This document shows positions 41,422 to 51,329 of a stretch of 64,000 nucleotides of DNA, piece after piece; position 1 is the stretch's first letter, and every line of letters begins with the position of its first letter. The position numbers were made by a program, and so were the translations under genes. The stretch is from Arthrobacter yangruifuii (GTDB taxonomy: Bacteria > Actinomycetota > Actinomycetes > Actinomycetales > Micrococcaceae): contig NZ_VTFX01000005.1 in NCBI RefSeq assembly GCF_009192775.1, positions 124,001 to 188,000 of the forward strand, read 5' to 3'. The notes under the pieces were generated by a model that worked only from the letters and a program-made list of their open reading frames with translations, did no database searches and had not been told where the DNA came from.

Positions 41422-43007
41422 CAGAAGGGTGGAGGATCGCCGACGGCGGCATGATCCCGGTTGCCGGCACCGAACGCGGGTGCTGCATCGCCAAGCGCGG
41501 AATTCTGCCGCACTCCGGTCCTGCTCCCACCCAAAGTTTCGTTCCCACCCAAAGTTTCGGCCTTCTTCGCGCCCACAGGTCCTGTCGTGTTCCCGCCCAT
41601 GGATAGGTGCAGGTGCGCCCGTGTTTGGTACCTGCGGCCTGCCGGAGACGTCCACTCGAGGAGACCAGGTGCGGGCTGCCGGGCAGTCCAGAAACCTGCG
41701 GTTTTCAAGGCATGGTGTTTCCGGCACAGGCATTCGAGCCCGTGAACGGTAGGTCCGCCCCTGGCCCACGGGACGGTGTGGTCGATCTCGGCCGTGATCA
41801 CGTTGGCGGAGCAACCCGGGAAACGGCAGGTCGAATCGCGTGCCTGCAGCCAGCGGCGGAGACCGGGAGGTACACGACGCTGACGGCCGACGTCGAGGAT
41901 CTCGCCGGTGGAGCCAGACCGAAGCAGCCCGGTCCAATGCCCGATGCTGCGGACAAGTTCCCGGGCGGCCTCCGCGCTGATGGGCCCGTATCCATGCAGT
42001 TCGGCAGGTTTGTTGTCCAGACCAAGGAGGGTTTCCGCATTGATCAGGACCATCACTTCCGCCTTCACCCGCGGACCGAGGGGAGTGAGAGGCCTGCGCG
42101 GACTGTTCCGGTGCGAGATTTTTGCAGAACCGTTCAACCTGTCTCCTGAACGGGCAGATCTGGAAGTTGGGCGCTCGCGGTCCTCAATGCCACCGTTCCC
42201 ACCGAGAAGCAGTGATGTGAACATGTCTGCCCGGAGCTGGTCCACGGTGCGGGAATCGCCGGCAGCTTGCTCCGACCGGGCGCAGGTAGTCAGCCCGGTG
42301 AAGATGGCCTGGCCTTCGGGAGCCGGAAGCCGAGCTCCGAGGAAACACATGCCGTCCTGCTGGGGTTCCAGGGTTACACGCCGATCACTACGGGCACGGC
42401 GGTGTCTTACGGCCAGCTCGGACTCGGGCACCATGCCCTCGTAAAGCCTGCGGGCTTTCCGCTCCAGTTGCGCGGCCGTGAGCCCTTGAGCCTCGGACAA
42501 CAGTTGGCTTTCCAGCTTGACGCGTGTGGGCTCCGGCAGGGAGGCGACCGTAGAGCAGATGATCTGCGCTTTCCGGTAGCTGAGCCTGCCCGCTTCCAGG
42601 TCTGCCAGAACAGCTGGGCACTCTGAACAAAGCGTGGAGGAATCAATAACCAGACGCTGGGCAGTCATGGGCGGGAGGGACAGGAGCGCACCCAATTCGG
42701 AGGCGACCAGCCGGAACGCGGTCTGTGAATCGCAGATATCGCCCTGGCTTCCGTCAGGATCCACGTCGCGGGTCACCAACTCGTCCAGCCGAGTTACGGC
42801 CCGGGCCTCCTGCGCCTGCGCCCACCCGATAAGAGAGGCAAGACTCTCCACGGTACGCAGGATGCTTTCCCGTCCGAGGGACTGAAGATTCCGAAGCCGC
42901 AGGTCGCCGCTGAGTCCATCATCGACCGGGGCCGCTGCATCAGCACAGGTCTCCTGACCGGTGCACGCTGCTCCGGTCTCCGACACGTGGAACTCGTATG
43001 ACTGCAT
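41421..43007 (-). CDS. DUF222 / 13E12-repeat protein with HNH nuclease domain
   Basis: 528 residues. The N-terminal two-thirds is the DUF222 helical domain (LSYRKAQIICSTVASLPEPT near 145-164, ARRLYEGMVPESELAVRHRRAR). The HNH motif is CRFPGCSANVITAEIDHTVPWARGG followed by CLCRKHHALKTAGFW near 395-437, with zinc-binding cysteines and catalytic His intact. These proteins are abundant and variable in actinobacteria; many relate to 13E12 repeats of mycobacteria, and a mobile or anti-foreign-DNA role is suspected but unproven. The C-terminal 60 residues have a short repeat (ETLGGNETLGGS). Confidence 0.88.
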   Translation of the reverse strand: MQSYEFHVSETGAACTGQETCADAAAPVDDGLSGDLRLRNLQSLGRESILRTVESLASLIGWAQAQEARAVTRLDELVTRDVDPDGSQGDICDSQTAFRLVASELGALLSLPPMTAQRLVIDSSTLCSECPAVLADLEAGRLSYRKAQIICSTVASLPEPTRVKLESQLLSEAQGLTAAQLERKARRLYEGMVPESELAVRHRRARSDRRVTLEPQQDGMCFLGARLPAPEGQAIFTGLTTCARSEQAAGDSRTVDQLRADMFTSLLLGGNGGIEDRERPTSRSARSGDRLNGSAKISHRNSPRRPLTPLGPRVKAEVMVLINAETLLGLDNKPAELHGYGPISAEAARELVRSIGHWTGLLRSGSTGEILDVGRQRRVPPGLRRWLQARDSTCRFPGCSANVITAEIDHTVPWARGGPTVHGLECLCRKHHALKTAGFWTARQPAPGLLEWTSPAGRRYQTRAHLHLSMGGNTTGPVGAKKAETLGGNETLGGSRTGVRQNSALGDAAPAFGAGNRDHAAVGDPPPF

Positions 43008-43359
43008 GGACTGATTCCATCAAGATGCCGGGCGTCAGTCGTCCGCAGTGAGTCCGGTTGTGGAGAACGAGGCGGTGACATACGACAGGACCCCGGCTGG
43101 GGAGGACGAGTGATGCCCCGGCTGGGGAGGAAGAGTGATGCGGGCGGGGGGGGGAAGAGGACGGTGATGCGGGGAGGGGATGAGGAGGGCGGGGGGAGGA
43201 GGATGGATGATCCGGCCGGGGGAGGAAGAGTGGGGAGAGGAAGCGTGATCCGGGCGGGGGAGGAAGAGTGGGGAGAACGAGTGCGTGGGGGAAGAGCACG
43301 GATGCAACCCGCAGAAGGCCTGGAGACCATCGACGACTCGCCGGAGTTCCGACCCAGGC
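43008..43359. repeat. Purine-rich degenerate repeat tract in a gene-free spacer
   Basis: From about 43092 to 43300 the plus strand is almost all G and A, built from imperfect copies of GGGGAGGAAGAGTGATGCGG. It includes a run of ten Gs at about 43146-43155 and many GGGG blocks. It lies upstream of the DUF222 gene and downstream of the biotin carboxylase gene. No credible gene was seen. G-quadruplex or triplex formation is possible. Confidence 0.7.
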
Positions 43360-45120
43360 TCAGGAACGGATCTCCCCAAGGGCATCGCCCCGCCGGACGG
43401 CAGCTCCAGGCTCGGTGGCCGACCGGGAGAAGACACCGGAACGGTGCGCCCGGACCGTCGTTTCCATCTTCATCGCCTCCAGCACCGCCACTGGATCGCC
43501 CTCCGTGATTTCAGCGCCGTCGTCGGCCACCCACTTCACCAGGTTCCCGGCCATCGGCGAGGCCAGAACGGCGTCATCGGCCGGCGCGGAGTCCCGCGCC
43601 CCATCCCCGACCGCCGAACCCGATGACGCAGCCGAACCGGAACCGCCCGCACGCAACGCATTCAACAGTGCCGCCGGAACACCCACGGACACCGCCCGGC
43701 CGTCGACGTCGACCGTGAAGGTTTCCCGCTTTCCACCCGCGAGCGACGCGGCGATTTCCGGCGAGGCAGCCAACGGCTCGGCAAATTCCGACTCGATCCA
43801 CGTGGTGTAGACCCCCAGCCGGTCGGTAGCGGTGAACGCGTCGGCCCGGACCACGGCGCGGTGGAACGGCACCACCGTCGGCACGCCGCGGATCACCAGT
43901 TCGTCCAAAGCAGCCCGGGCACGGCGCAGGGCCTGCGGCCGGTCCTCACCCCAGACAATCAGCTTGGCCATCAGCGAGTCATACTCCGCCGGCACCACGG
44001 AGCCGGACCGGACGCCCGAATCCATCCGGATGCCGGGACCCGTCGGCGGCTCGAACGCCTCCACCAGACCCGGGCCGGGCAGGAAACCCCGCGCGGGATC
44101 CTCGGCATTGAGCCGGAACTCAAACGCATGCCCGTACGGCACCGGCTCCTGTGTGAGGGACAGCGGCAGCCCGTCGGCAATCCGGAACTGCTCCCGGACC
44201 AGGTCCACGCCGGTGGTTTCCTCGGTCACGGGATGCTCGACCTGCAGCCGGGTGTTGACCTCCAGGAAACTGATCAGCTCGTCGGGGGAGACCAGGTATT
44301 CGACCGTTCCGGCACCGGTATAGCCGGCTTCCCGGCAGATGGCCTTGGCCGACGCATGGATGGTTGCGCGCTGCTCGTCACTCAGGAACGGCGCCGGCGC
44401 TTCCTCCACGAGCTTCTGGTTCCGGCGCTGCAGCGAACAGTCGCGGGTTCCGACGACGACGACGTTCCCGTGCGTATCGGCCAGCACCTGCGCCTCCACA
44501 TGCCGGGGCCGGTCGAGGAACCGTTCCGCAAAACACTCGCCGCGGCCGAAGGCGGAGACGGCCTCCCGGACGGCGGATTCGAACGCGTCCTCCACATCCT
44601 CCATCCGCCGGGCGATCTTCATCCCGCGCCCGCCGCCGCCGTACGCGGCCTTGATGGCCACCGGCAGCCCGTACTCCTCGGCGAACTCCCGGACTTCTTC
44701 CGCGCTCTGCGCCGGACCTCGGGTGCCGGGAACCAGCGGAGCGCCGGCCCGGACGGCAATCTCCCGCGCCGTCACCTTGTTGCCCAGATCGCGGATGGCC
44801 TGCGGCGACGGACCGATCCAGGTCAGCCCGGCGTCGAGCACCGCCTGCGCAAAGTCCGCGTTCTCGGACAGGAACCCGTAGCCGGGATGGACGGCGTCGG
44901 CACCGGCCCGGTGCGCGGCGTCAATCAGCTTGGAAATGTTCAGGTAGGTGTCCGCGCCGGAAGCACCGCCCAGCGCGTAGGCTTCGTCGGCCACCCGCAC
45001 GTGCAGCGCGTCGGCGTCGGGGTCCGAATACACCGCCGCCGAGGAAATCCCGGCGTCCGAACAGGCGCGGGCCACGCGCACGGCAATCTCGCCCCGGTTG
45101 GCGATCAGGACCTTTTTCAC
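43360..45120 (-). CDS. Biotin carboxylase with C-terminal biotin carrier domain
   Basis: 586 residues. Biotin carboxylase covers 1-450: [14 protein letters not shown] at 7-20, ATP-grasp loop [10 protein letters not shown] near 160-169, catalytic [18 protein letters not shown] near 285-302. After a Gly/Ser linker the carrier domain ends with AMKM, biotinylated at about Lys551. GTG overlaps the PxpBC fusion stop by 4 nt. Such subunits usually pair with an acyl-CoA carboxyltransferase, but none is here. The fused PxpC-like protein is related to the carboxyltransferase of urea carboxylase, so the operon may encode a different biotin enzyme. Confidence 0.88.
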   Translation of the reverse strand: MKKVLIANRGEIAVRVARACSDAGISSAAVYSDPDADALHVRVADEAYALGGASGADTYLNISKLIDAAHRAGADAVHPGYGFLSENADFAQAVLDAGLTWIGPSPQAIRDLGNKVTAREIAVRAGAPLVPGTRGPAQSAEEVREFAEEYGLPVAIKAAYGGGGRGMKIARRMEDVEDAFESAVREAVSAFGRGECFAERFLDRPRHVEAQVLADTHGNVVVVGTRDCSLQRRNQKLVEEAPAPFLSDEQRATIHASAKAICREAGYTGAGTVEYLVSPDELISFLEVNTRLQVEHPVTEETTGVDLVREQFRIADGLPLSLTQEPVPYGHAFEFRLNAEDPARGFLPGPGLVEAFEPPTGPGIRMDSGVRSGSVVPAEYDSLMAKLIVWGEDRPQALRRARAALDELVIRGVPTVVPFHRAVVRADAFTATDRLGVYTTWIESEFAEPLAASPEIAASLAGGKRETFTVDVDGRAVSVGVPAALLNALRAGGSGSAASSGSAVGDGARDSAPADDAVLASPMAGNLVKWVADDGAEITEGDPVAVLEAMKMETTVRAHRSGVFSRSATEPGAAVRRGDALGEIRS

Positions 45121-46964
45121 GGGGTTCCTTCCGGAAACATGGCGGCTGTTTCTGCTGCGGACAGCGGTGCCAGGGAATCGGGGTCAACGAAGACAAAGCG
45201 TACGGGATGGCTTGGCGGCAGCTGGGCGGCCACGGGCAGGTCCTGCGGAACGACGACGGCGATCACCGGGTAGCCGCCCGTCACCGGATGATCGGCCAGG
45301 AAAAGGACGGGCAGGCCCGACGGCGGGACCTGCAGCGATCCGGTGACCACGCCCTCGCTCGCCAGCTCGCCGTCCCGGATGCGCTGCAGCGGCTGCGCGT
45401 CCGGGGGATCGGCAGCGAACCGCACCCCGATCCGGTTGGACTCGTTGGTGGTGGACCAGGTGCGGTTGGCCAGGGCATCGGCGGCGGCGGGACCAAACCA
45501 GTCCTGGCGCGGTCCGGCGGTGATCCGCAGCAGGGTGGGGGTGGTTCCGGTTCCCAGGGTGCCGGGACGGGTGCCGCCGCTGGTGCCGATACCAGCGCCC
45601 GCGTCGACACCAACGCCCGCGCCGTCAGCGCCCGCGCCGGCACTGACGTCGTCCCGGGGATGCGCGCCGTCGTCCTCCAGGGCCCCCAGCGACGACGGCT
45701 CCGCGTCCCCGACCGGAACCGCGCCGGACACCGGGCCCACCGGCACCCGGACCCCGGCGTCCAAAGCCGGCGGGCCGATACCGCTCATCGTGTCCGTGCT
45801 CCGGCTGCCCAGGACCGGCTCCACGGCAATCCCGCCGCGCACCGCGACATAGCTGCGGATTCCGCGGAAGGGAAAGCCCAGCGTCAGGATCTCCCCGTCG
45901 AGCAGGGCGAAGGGGGCGTTCAGGGGTGCGGGACGGTCCCGGGTGCCGTCCGGGGAGACGACGGCGGCGGGCAGCTCCGCGCCGGTCAGGGCAAGGACCG
46001 CATCGCCCCGGGCCGCCAGTTCGAGTCCGCCGAAGAGGTTCTCGATCACGGCGGCCCCGGCAGGATTGCCGACCAGCCGGTTGGCCTGCCGGGCAGAGCG
46101 GAGGTCTGCGGCACCGGAGACGGACACGCCGAGGTCGGCAAAGCCGGGACGGCCCAGGTCCTCGATCAGGGACTGCAGTCCGGGGCTGCGGATCTCCAGT
46201 GCGGCTCCGTCTGCCCTTGATCCAGCAGCGTCAGCATCCCGGGCAGCATCCCGGACAGCGACATCAGCCGCCGGATTGTCAGCCGCCGGATTCCCAGCCG
46301 CGGCTCCCCGGCCAACCGGCACCTCGACAAGGTCCCGAACCGGTTTAAACCAGACCGCATCCCCGGGACGGACCAGCGCCGGAGATTCCCGGGCCAAATC
46401 CCACATGACGGCGCCCGTGCGGCCGATCAGCTGCCAGCCGCCGGGGGATTCGCGGGGATACACCGCCGAGTAGTCGCCGGCCAGCGCCACCGATCCCGCC
46501 GGGACGGCCGTGCGGGGAGTGTCCCGCCGGGGCACCTTCAGCACCGGGTCGCCGCCCACCAGATAGGTGAACCCGGGCGCAAAGCCGCCGAACCCGCCGG
46601 TCCACGAAGTGCCGCTGTGAGCCGCTATCACCGCGTCTTCGGACAGTCCCGTGAGGCGGGCGACGTCGGCGAGGTCCGCGCCGTCGTACACGGTTTCGAT
46701 GGTGACCGTCCGCGCCTCCGGAACCTCGCCGTGACGATAGTCCAGTGCCTCAAGGAGCCCTGCGGCGGCCACGGTTTCCCGCCGGCCGCTGAACCGCACC
46801 AGGACGGTGGCGGCGGCGGCCAGCACATCCAGTTGGCCCGGCAGCGGCCGTGCCCGGAGCTCGGCGTGGAGGGCGACGACGTCGGCCAGGGACCCCAGTT
46901 CCACCAGCAGGGAGCGCGTCCCGGCAGGCCGGATGGACTCGACGGCGTTGACGGACCGGCTCAC
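45117..46964 (-). CDS. Fused 5-oxoprolinase subunits PxpB-PxpC (KipI-KipA)
   Basis: 615 residues. PxpB/KipI part about 1-215 ([14 protein letters not shown] and [20 protein letters not shown] near 125-155 are landmarks). An Ala/Asp-rich linker (215-250) leads to PxpC/KipA about 250-615 ([21 protein letters not shown], then ATAG-type [11 protein letters not shown] and GYPVIAVVV). A 35-residue Gly/Ala insertion lies inside PxpC near 425-460. The reaction known for PxpABC is ATP-dependent cleavage of 5-oxoproline to glutamate. GTG start overlaps the pxpA stop by 4 nt. Confidence 0.88.
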   Translation of the reverse strand: MSRSVNAVESIRPAGTRSLLVELGSLADVVALHAELRARPLPGQLDVLAAAATVLVRFSGRRETVAAAGLLEALDYRHGEVPEARTVTIETVYDGADLADVARLTGLSEDAVIAAHSGTSWTGGFGGFAPGFTYLVGGDPVLKVPRRDTPRTAVPAGSVALAGDYSAVYPRESPGGWQLIGRTGAVMWDLARESPALVRPGDAVWFKPVRDLVEVPVGRGAAAGNPAADNPAADVAVRDAARDADAAGSRADGAALEIRSPGLQSLIEDLGRPGFADLGVSVSGAADLRSARQANRLVGNPAGAAVIENLFGGLELAARGDAVLALTGAELPAAVVSPDGTRDRPAPLNAPFALLDGEILTLGFPFRGIRSYVAVRGGIAVEPVLGSRSTDTMSGIGPPALDAGVRVPVGPVSGAVPVGDAEPSSLGALEDDGAHPRDDVSAGAGADGAGVGVDAGAGIGTSGGTRPGTLGTGTTPTLLRITAGPRQDWFGPAAADALANRTWSTTNESNRIGVRFAADPPDAQPLQRIRDGELASEGVVTGSLQVPPSGLPVLFLADHPVTGGYPVIAVVVPQDLPVAAQLPPSHPVRFVFVDPDSLAPLSAAETAAMFPEGTP

Positions 46965-47719
46965 ACGAAGCTCGAGATGCTCACGCCTGCGTCCTGCAGC
47001 CCGGTCCGAACGGCCCGAGCCATGGCGACGGCGCCGGAGGTGTCCCCGTGGACGCAGATGGATTCGGCGGACATCGGGATGTCGGTGCCGTCGACGGCGG
47101 TGATGACGCCCTCCGTGGCCAGCCGGACCATGTTGGCGGTGACCGTACCGGCGTCGTGGATGACCGCGTTGGGCTCGCGGCGGGAGACGAGGGTGCCGTC
47201 GGGGTTGTAGTTGCGGTCCGCGAACGCTTCGGCCACTCCGCGCAGCCCGGCGTCGGCTGCCATATCCAGGGCGACGGCACCTGGGAGCAGCAGCATCGGC
47301 AGGTCCTTGTCAAAGGTGCGGACGGCGTCGACGACGGCGCGGGCGTGGACCTCGTGGTGGACGATCGTGTTGTACAGCGCGCCGTGCGGCTTCACGTAGC
47401 GGACCTCGGACCCCGCCGCGCGGGCCAGGGACTGCAGGGCTCCGAGCTGGTAGAGCACGTCGTCAAGCAGTTCGGTATAGGAGCAGTCCAGGAACCGGCG
47501 CCCGAAGCCGGCCAGATCCCGGTAGGCCACGTGGGCGCCGATGGTGACGCCGGCGGCGACGGCGCTGCGGCAGGTCTGCGCGATGGTGGAGGGATCGCCG
47601 GCATGGAAGCCGCAGGCCACGTTGGCGCTGGAAACAGACTCGAAGATGGCGGCGTCGTCGCCCATGGTCCAGTTGCCGAAGGACTCTCCGACGTCGCTGT
47701 TCAGGTCGATGGCCGGCAT
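46961..47719 (-). CDS. pxpA: 5-oxoprolinase subunit A (LamB/YcsF family)
   Basis: 252 residues. [22 protein letters not shown] at 5-26 is the family signature with metal-ligand Asp. [11 protein letters not shown] and VKPHGALYN are also conserved. Works with PxpB and PxpC on 5-oxoproline. ATG 47719; the first gene of the operon. The spacer upstream to 47875 shows no clear operator. Confidence 0.9.
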   Translation of the reverse strand: MPAIDLNSDVGESFGNWTMGDDAAIFESVSSANVACGFHAGDPSTIAQTCRSAVAAGVTIGAHVAYRDLAGFGRRFLDCSYTELLDDVLYQLGALQSLARAAGSEVRYVKPHGALYNTIVHHEVHARAVVDAVRTFDKDLPMLLLPGAVALDMAADAGLRGVAEAFADRNYNPDGTLVSRREPNAVIHDAGTVTANMVRLATEGVITAVDGTDIPMSAESICVHGDTSGAVAMARAVRTGLQDAGVSISSFV

Positions 47720-47875
47720 GGTGGAACCTCCGCGCTGCGCTGATGGAAACGGTGTGCCTCTAGTCTGCCCGCCGGTGTTGGATAGGTCATTAAACAGCAG
47801 ACGTCCCCGTGGTGCTGCTGTCCATGAATTCGGAGCAGGACGCCCAGCGGCGGCGGATGCCTCGCGTACCGGCCC

Positions 47876-49270
47876 CTAGCCGGCGGGGACGATGTTGTGG
47901 TTGCGACGGAAGAGGTTGTGCGGATCGTAGGCCTGCTTCAGGGCCGTGAGGCGGAGGAGCTTGTCCGGGCCGTAGACGGACGGGACGGTGCCCTGTGCCG
48001 CCGGGTCCTCGGCGCCCATGAAGTTCACGTACTGTGCCCCGGAGGACGACGGCGCCAGGCTGGCCGTGACCTGCCGCACGAAAGCCGTGCGTGCGTCGTC
48101 GTCGGCCGCGTCCGTCCAGTATCCGTAGACGTTCAGCCAGTACGGGGCGGACCGTGTGGGGAACGCAGTGTCCTCTTCCGGCACGCGGCCGTAGGCGCCG
48201 TCCAGATGATGCAGGTCAAACCCCGTGCCGCGCCAGGTCTGCTCGCAGCCGGCCCGGACCAGGGCATCGATGGCGGCCTCATCCAGCCGGTCAATCGAGG
48301 TGTTCTTCCAATAGGCCCGCACCCCGGAGGGAAACATCGAGTCCACGGCCGACTGCCAGTCCCGCCACGTCACGGCGGCGATGTCCTCCGCATCCGGAGG
48401 CGCCGCCGCGGTAAGCCGCCGTACCACGCCGGCCCCGGCCTCGGCGTCCGCCCCCGCCCAGGCAAACCCGATCACCATCAGCGGCTGGTCACCCAGCTCC
48501 CACTCCGGCGGCGGAGTGAGGAACGTGATGATCGTGGTCATTTCCTCGGGCAGGTTGGAACCCCACCTGTCGTACTCGCGAAGGGCATGGTACCAGTGCA
48601 TGTTCGCGTAGACCAGGTTTCCGGCATACACCTGATCGGGCAGCGGATGGGCGGCGAAGGTAAACGAGGACACCACGCCGAAGTTTCCGCCGCCGCCGCG
48701 CAGCCCCCAGAACAGCTCGGGATGGTCCTCGGCGCTGGCGTGCACGGCCTCTCCATCGGAGGTCACGACGTCGGCGGCCAGCAGGTTGTCGATGCTCAGC
48801 CCGTACGCGCGGGTCAGCCAGCCGACGCCTCCGCCCAACGTCAACCCCGCCACCCCCGTCCCGGAAACCACGCCCAGCGGCACGGCCAGCCCGTACGGTT
48901 CGGTGGCGGCATCGATGTCGCCCAGGGTGGCGCCCGCCTGCACCGTGACGGTCCCGGCCTCCGGGTCCACCGCAACGTCGTTGAGGCTGCCCAGATCCAG
49001 CACCAGACCGTCGGCCACGGTGCCGTTGCCTGCCACGTTGTGCCCGCCGCCGCGGACCGCCAGCGGCAGGTTCCACCGCTGCGCGAACGCCAGCACCGGG
49101 GCGATGTCCGCGGGGGAGCCGGCGCGGACCACCACCGCGGGCAGCACATCGATCATGCCGTTCCAGATCCGCCGGGCGTCGTCATACTCCTCGTCCCGGG
49201 GCAGGATGACGGTGCCGGACAGCTTTGCGCGGAGGTCCTCCACCGCGTCGCCGGGGAGCTGGGGGTCCAT
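47876..49270 (-). CDS. FAD-linked oxidase (berberine bridge enzyme-like)
   Basis: 464 residues. The PCMH-type FAD domain starts near 45 (VVRAGSPADIAPVLAFAQ). VRGGGHNVAGNG near 75-86 holds the His that bonds covalently to FAD; the second (Cys) bond site of plant BBE is absent (GVGWLTRAYG). The C-terminal BBE motif is YDPHNLFRRNHNI. No signal peptide is obvious. Such enzymes oxidise sugars or secondary metabolites. ATG 49270 is chosen; the frame stays open 180 bp upstream through a hairpin that belongs to another transcript. Confidence 0.85.
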   Translation of the reverse strand: MDPQLPGDAVEDLRAKLSGTVILPRDEEYDDARRIWNGMIDVLPAVVVRAGSPADIAPVLAFAQRWNLPLAVRGGGHNVAGNGTVADGLVLDLGSLNDVAVDPEAGTVTVQAGATLGDIDAATEPYGLAVPLGVVSGTGVAGLTLGGGVGWLTRAYGLSIDNLLAADVVTSDGEAVHASAEDHPELFWGLRGGGGNFGVVSSFTFAAHPLPDQVYAGNLVYANMHWYHALREYDRWGSNLPEEMTTIITFLTPPPEWELGDQPLMVIGFAWAGADAEAGAGVVRRLTAAAPPDAEDIAAVTWRDWQSAVDSMFPSGVRAYWKNTSIDRLDEAAIDALVRAGCEQTWRGTGFDLHHLDGAYGRVPEEDTAFPTRSAPYWLNVYGYWTDAADDDARTAFVRQVTASLAPSSSGAQYVNFMGAEDPAAQGTVPSVYGPDKLLRLTALKQAYDPHNLFRRNHNIVPAG

Positions 49271-49412
49271 CGGATTCACCACCTGGGGCGGCAACCGCCA
49301 GGCGCCCGGATGGTGCCCGGTTCTACGGCCTGTCCGCCGCTCTTGAGAGAAATTCTTCGCCTGCGGCGAGGGCGGCGCAAGGGATTTCCGAAGGCGGCTG
49401 CTATCGAAAACA

Positions 49413-49450
49413 GCGATGGCTGCCTCTCTTAGGGGAGCGGCAGCCATCGC
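49413..49450 (-). terminator. Terminator of the thermonuclease gene
   Basis: A perfect 12-bp stem (GCGATGGCTGCC with GGCAGCCATCGC) plus an inner CTC/GAG pair. On the minus strand it is followed by TGTTTTCG, a short T-run. About 50 nt past the stop at 49502. Confidence 0.75.
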
Positions 49451-49455
49451 GTGTC

Positions 49456-49506
49456 GTCTTGCAGGGTCTTGCAGGGTCTAACGGTCTAAGGGCCTAACGG
49501 TCTAAC
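49456..49506 (-). repeat. Two 10-bp and four 8-bp tandem repeats spanning the thermonuclease stop codon
   Basis: GTCTTGCAGG at 49456 and 49466, then GGTCTAAC-type units at 49475, 49483, 49491 and 49499. The last unit includes the stop codon (49502-49504). They lie between the gene and its terminator. Confidence 0.8.
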
Positions 49507-50650
49507 AGGGACGCCAGGACTTGCCGCCGGGCGCGTAGCAACGGGGGCCGTTGTATCCCGGGTACGGGTTGCTCTGCACCGGCGGTTCGTACGCCGGCGG
49601 AATGTACTGCTGTGCCTGGCGGTCGGCTTCGGCCTGGGCGGCTGCGGCACGCGCCGCTTCCGCTGCTGCAGCCTGCCGGTTGGCTTCAGCCTGTTCCGCG
49701 GCGACGCGGTTTGCCTCGGCCGCGGCGGCTTCGGCGGCTACGCGCTGCGCCTCGGCTTCAGCCTCCGCCGCCACGCGGGCGGCCTCATCCTCGGCGCTCC
49801 GGCGCTGGTCCCGCAGGGTGGTCAGCTGCTCATGCCGGGTGTTGATCCGAGTCCTGGCTGCGTCGGCCCGGTCCTTCAGGGAGGTTTTCTCCGCTTCGGA
49901 CAGCGTCTTCCACATTGCGTTGTTGCCTGTTTTTGCTGCCTTTTCCAGGGCGTCGACGGTTTCGTCCACGGTCTTAACCAGGGCATAGACCACGGCGGCA
50001 GCGGCTGCGGCCTCGTCGGCTGCAGACCCGGTACCTTCGGCAGCTGCCGCCGCGGCTGCCTGTTCCGCGGTGGTGACCATGCCCGGCAGGGTGCATTCAA
50101 TCGCGGTGCTGAACAGTCCTGCTTGCTGATCCCGTGCTTCTTCGTACGCTTCGTCCACGGGAGGGCGGAATTTGGCGTTCGGTTCGTAGGTCACGGGAAT
50201 CCCGAAACCGTGCCGGGCGACCTCCGCGTTCATCAGCCGGTCCTCGTCGTCGTACACCCCGGCCAGGGTGCGGCCGTAGCGGTCTTCCCGCTCGACGTCG
50301 TACTCCAGCTCCACGGAGCTGCCGGGCGGCAGCGCCTCCTCGAGGAACACGGTGGCCTCCGGGCCCAGGCACTGCACGGGCTCGTTCGGATCCTTGGTCT
50401 CGGGAGTGTCCACATTCAGCAGCCGGACGGTGACGTCCTCGCCGGCGAGGTCCACCACCAGGGTGTCGCCGTCGATCACCCGGACCACGGTCGCCCCGTC
50501 GCGGGGTTGGACCTCCGGCTCGGCCGCGGCGGGTTCGGAACAGGAGGTCGCTGCAAGAACAACGACGGCGGCGGCCCCGACGGCTGCTGCCCTTCTTCTC
50601 AACGCGGAGCGGTGAACTCCGCCGGTAGTGCGATGCAAAATGGTCCCCAT
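49502..50650 (-). CDS. Lipoprotein thermonuclease (SNase family) with Ala-rich coiled coil
   Basis: 382 residues. Signal peptide with lipobox LAATSC (about 32-37). SNase domain about 50-190: VRVIDGDTLVVDL has catalytic Asp residues, VRLLNVDTPETKDP the catalytic Arg and metal Asp, and DRYGRTLAGVY the second Arg. From about 195 to 350 a long Ala/Glu/Arg coiled coil follows. A conserved C-terminal tail (GYNGPRCYAPGGKSWRPC) has two cysteines. Cell-surface nuclease, probably for nucleic acid digestion. The long coiled coil is unusual for SNase proteins. Confidence 0.88.
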   Translation of the reverse strand: MGTILHRTTGGVHRSALRRRAAAVGAAAVVVLAATSCSEPAAAEPEVQPRDGATVVRVIDGDTLVVDLAGEDVTVRLLNVDTPETKDPNEPVQCLGPEATVFLEEALPPGSSVELEYDVEREDRYGRTLAGVYDDEDRLMNAEVARHGFGIPVTYEPNAKFRPPVDEAYEEARDQQAGLFSTAIECTLPGMVTTAEQAAAAAAAEGTGSAADEAAAAAAVVYALVKTVDETVDALEKAAKTGNNAMWKTLSEAEKTSLKDRADAARTRINTRHEQLTTLRDQRRSAEDEAARVAAEAEAEAQRVAAEAAAAEANRVAAEQAEANRQAAAAEAARAAAAQAEADRQAQQYIPPAYEPPVQSNPYPGYNGPRCYAPGGKSWRPC

Positions 50651-50907
50651 CTATTGAAATATCCGGAGGAACTATCGGCAGGTTTCTCCGGGCGGGTAGG
50701 CGCCCGGGCAGCGGCGTGGAGTCGGGTAGGTCACGCCAGGGGGAGGCGGCTGGAGGCGCCGTTGCCGTGTCGTTACAGAGTTGGTGCTTCCGGACAGCCC
50801 AAACCGGATCAAACCGGGGCATGCGGCTGAAATAATAGAGAAGGTGGCTTGCCATTCCGGAGGCTGCCCGTATCACCAGAGTCTCGTGCCCAGGAATGGA
50901 GCCCCAA
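50651..50907. other. Divergent spacer, 257 bp
   Basis: Contains promoters for the thermonuclease (minus) and the DUF3052-like gene (plus). AAATAATAG near 50828-50836 could serve as a -10 but has no clear -35. No gene seen. Confidence 0.35.
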
Positions 50908-51297
50908 GTGTTTTCCGAATCAGCCCAGCCGTTCGATCTTTCCGCAACGGACCGTGTCACCGCGTACGGTGCCAAGGATTTCCCGGGGGTGGAGGCGATG
51001 CTGCCGGATTCGGCGTTCCTGGCTGAGGATGACGGGCGCTTCCCGGCCGACGTCGTCCTCCTCTTCGTGGCAACGGCGGCGGATCTGGCCCATGAGCTGG
51101 CCACCGCGGCTGCCGCCGTCGAACCCGGTGGATCCCTGTGGGTCTGCTATCCCACGGCGGACGTCGACGGCGGCGCCCCGGACCTGAACCGGGACACGGT
51201 GGCGTCCCTGTTCGAGGCGAACAGCTGGGAACCGGTGGGCGACGCCAAGCTCAGTGCTGAATGGTCTGCCGTGCACGGACGGCCTGCGGAGAGCTAG
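50908..51297 (+). CDS. DUF3052-like small protein
   Basis: 129 residues. Alternating strands and helices with VVLLFVATAADLAHELATAAAAVEPGGSLWVCYPTAD near 42-78 resemble the DUF3052 family by length and the SLWVCYP strand; the match is moderate. GTG 50908 is preferred because GGAG lies 6 nt upstream; ATG 50896 is only 12 nt further out and lacks spacing to a ribosome site. Single gene, function unknown. Confidence 0.6.
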   Translation: MFSESAQPFDLSATDRVTAYGAKDFPGVEAMLPDSAFLAEDDGRFPADVVLLFVATAADLAHELATAAAAVEPGGSLWVCYPTADVDGGAPDLNRDTVASLFEANSWEPVGDAKLSAEWSAVHGRPAES

Positions 51298-51329
51298 GGC
51301 GGAGCTGCCGGCCCGGGGCAACTAGTTGT

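Noticed and set aside
43008-43359. Small protein genes in the G-rich spacer
   Set aside because: Open frames are pure low-complexity Pro/Ser or Gly/Arg runs created by the repeat and lack ribosome sites.
47897-49432. 511-residue plus-strand frame over the FAD oxidase
   Set aside because: Shadow of the BBE-type gene; Arg/His/Gly-rich, no motif.
49271-49447. Extension of the FAD oxidase to an upstream start at 49447
   Set aside because: The extra 59 residues pass through the thermonuclease terminator hairpin and do not resemble a signal peptide.
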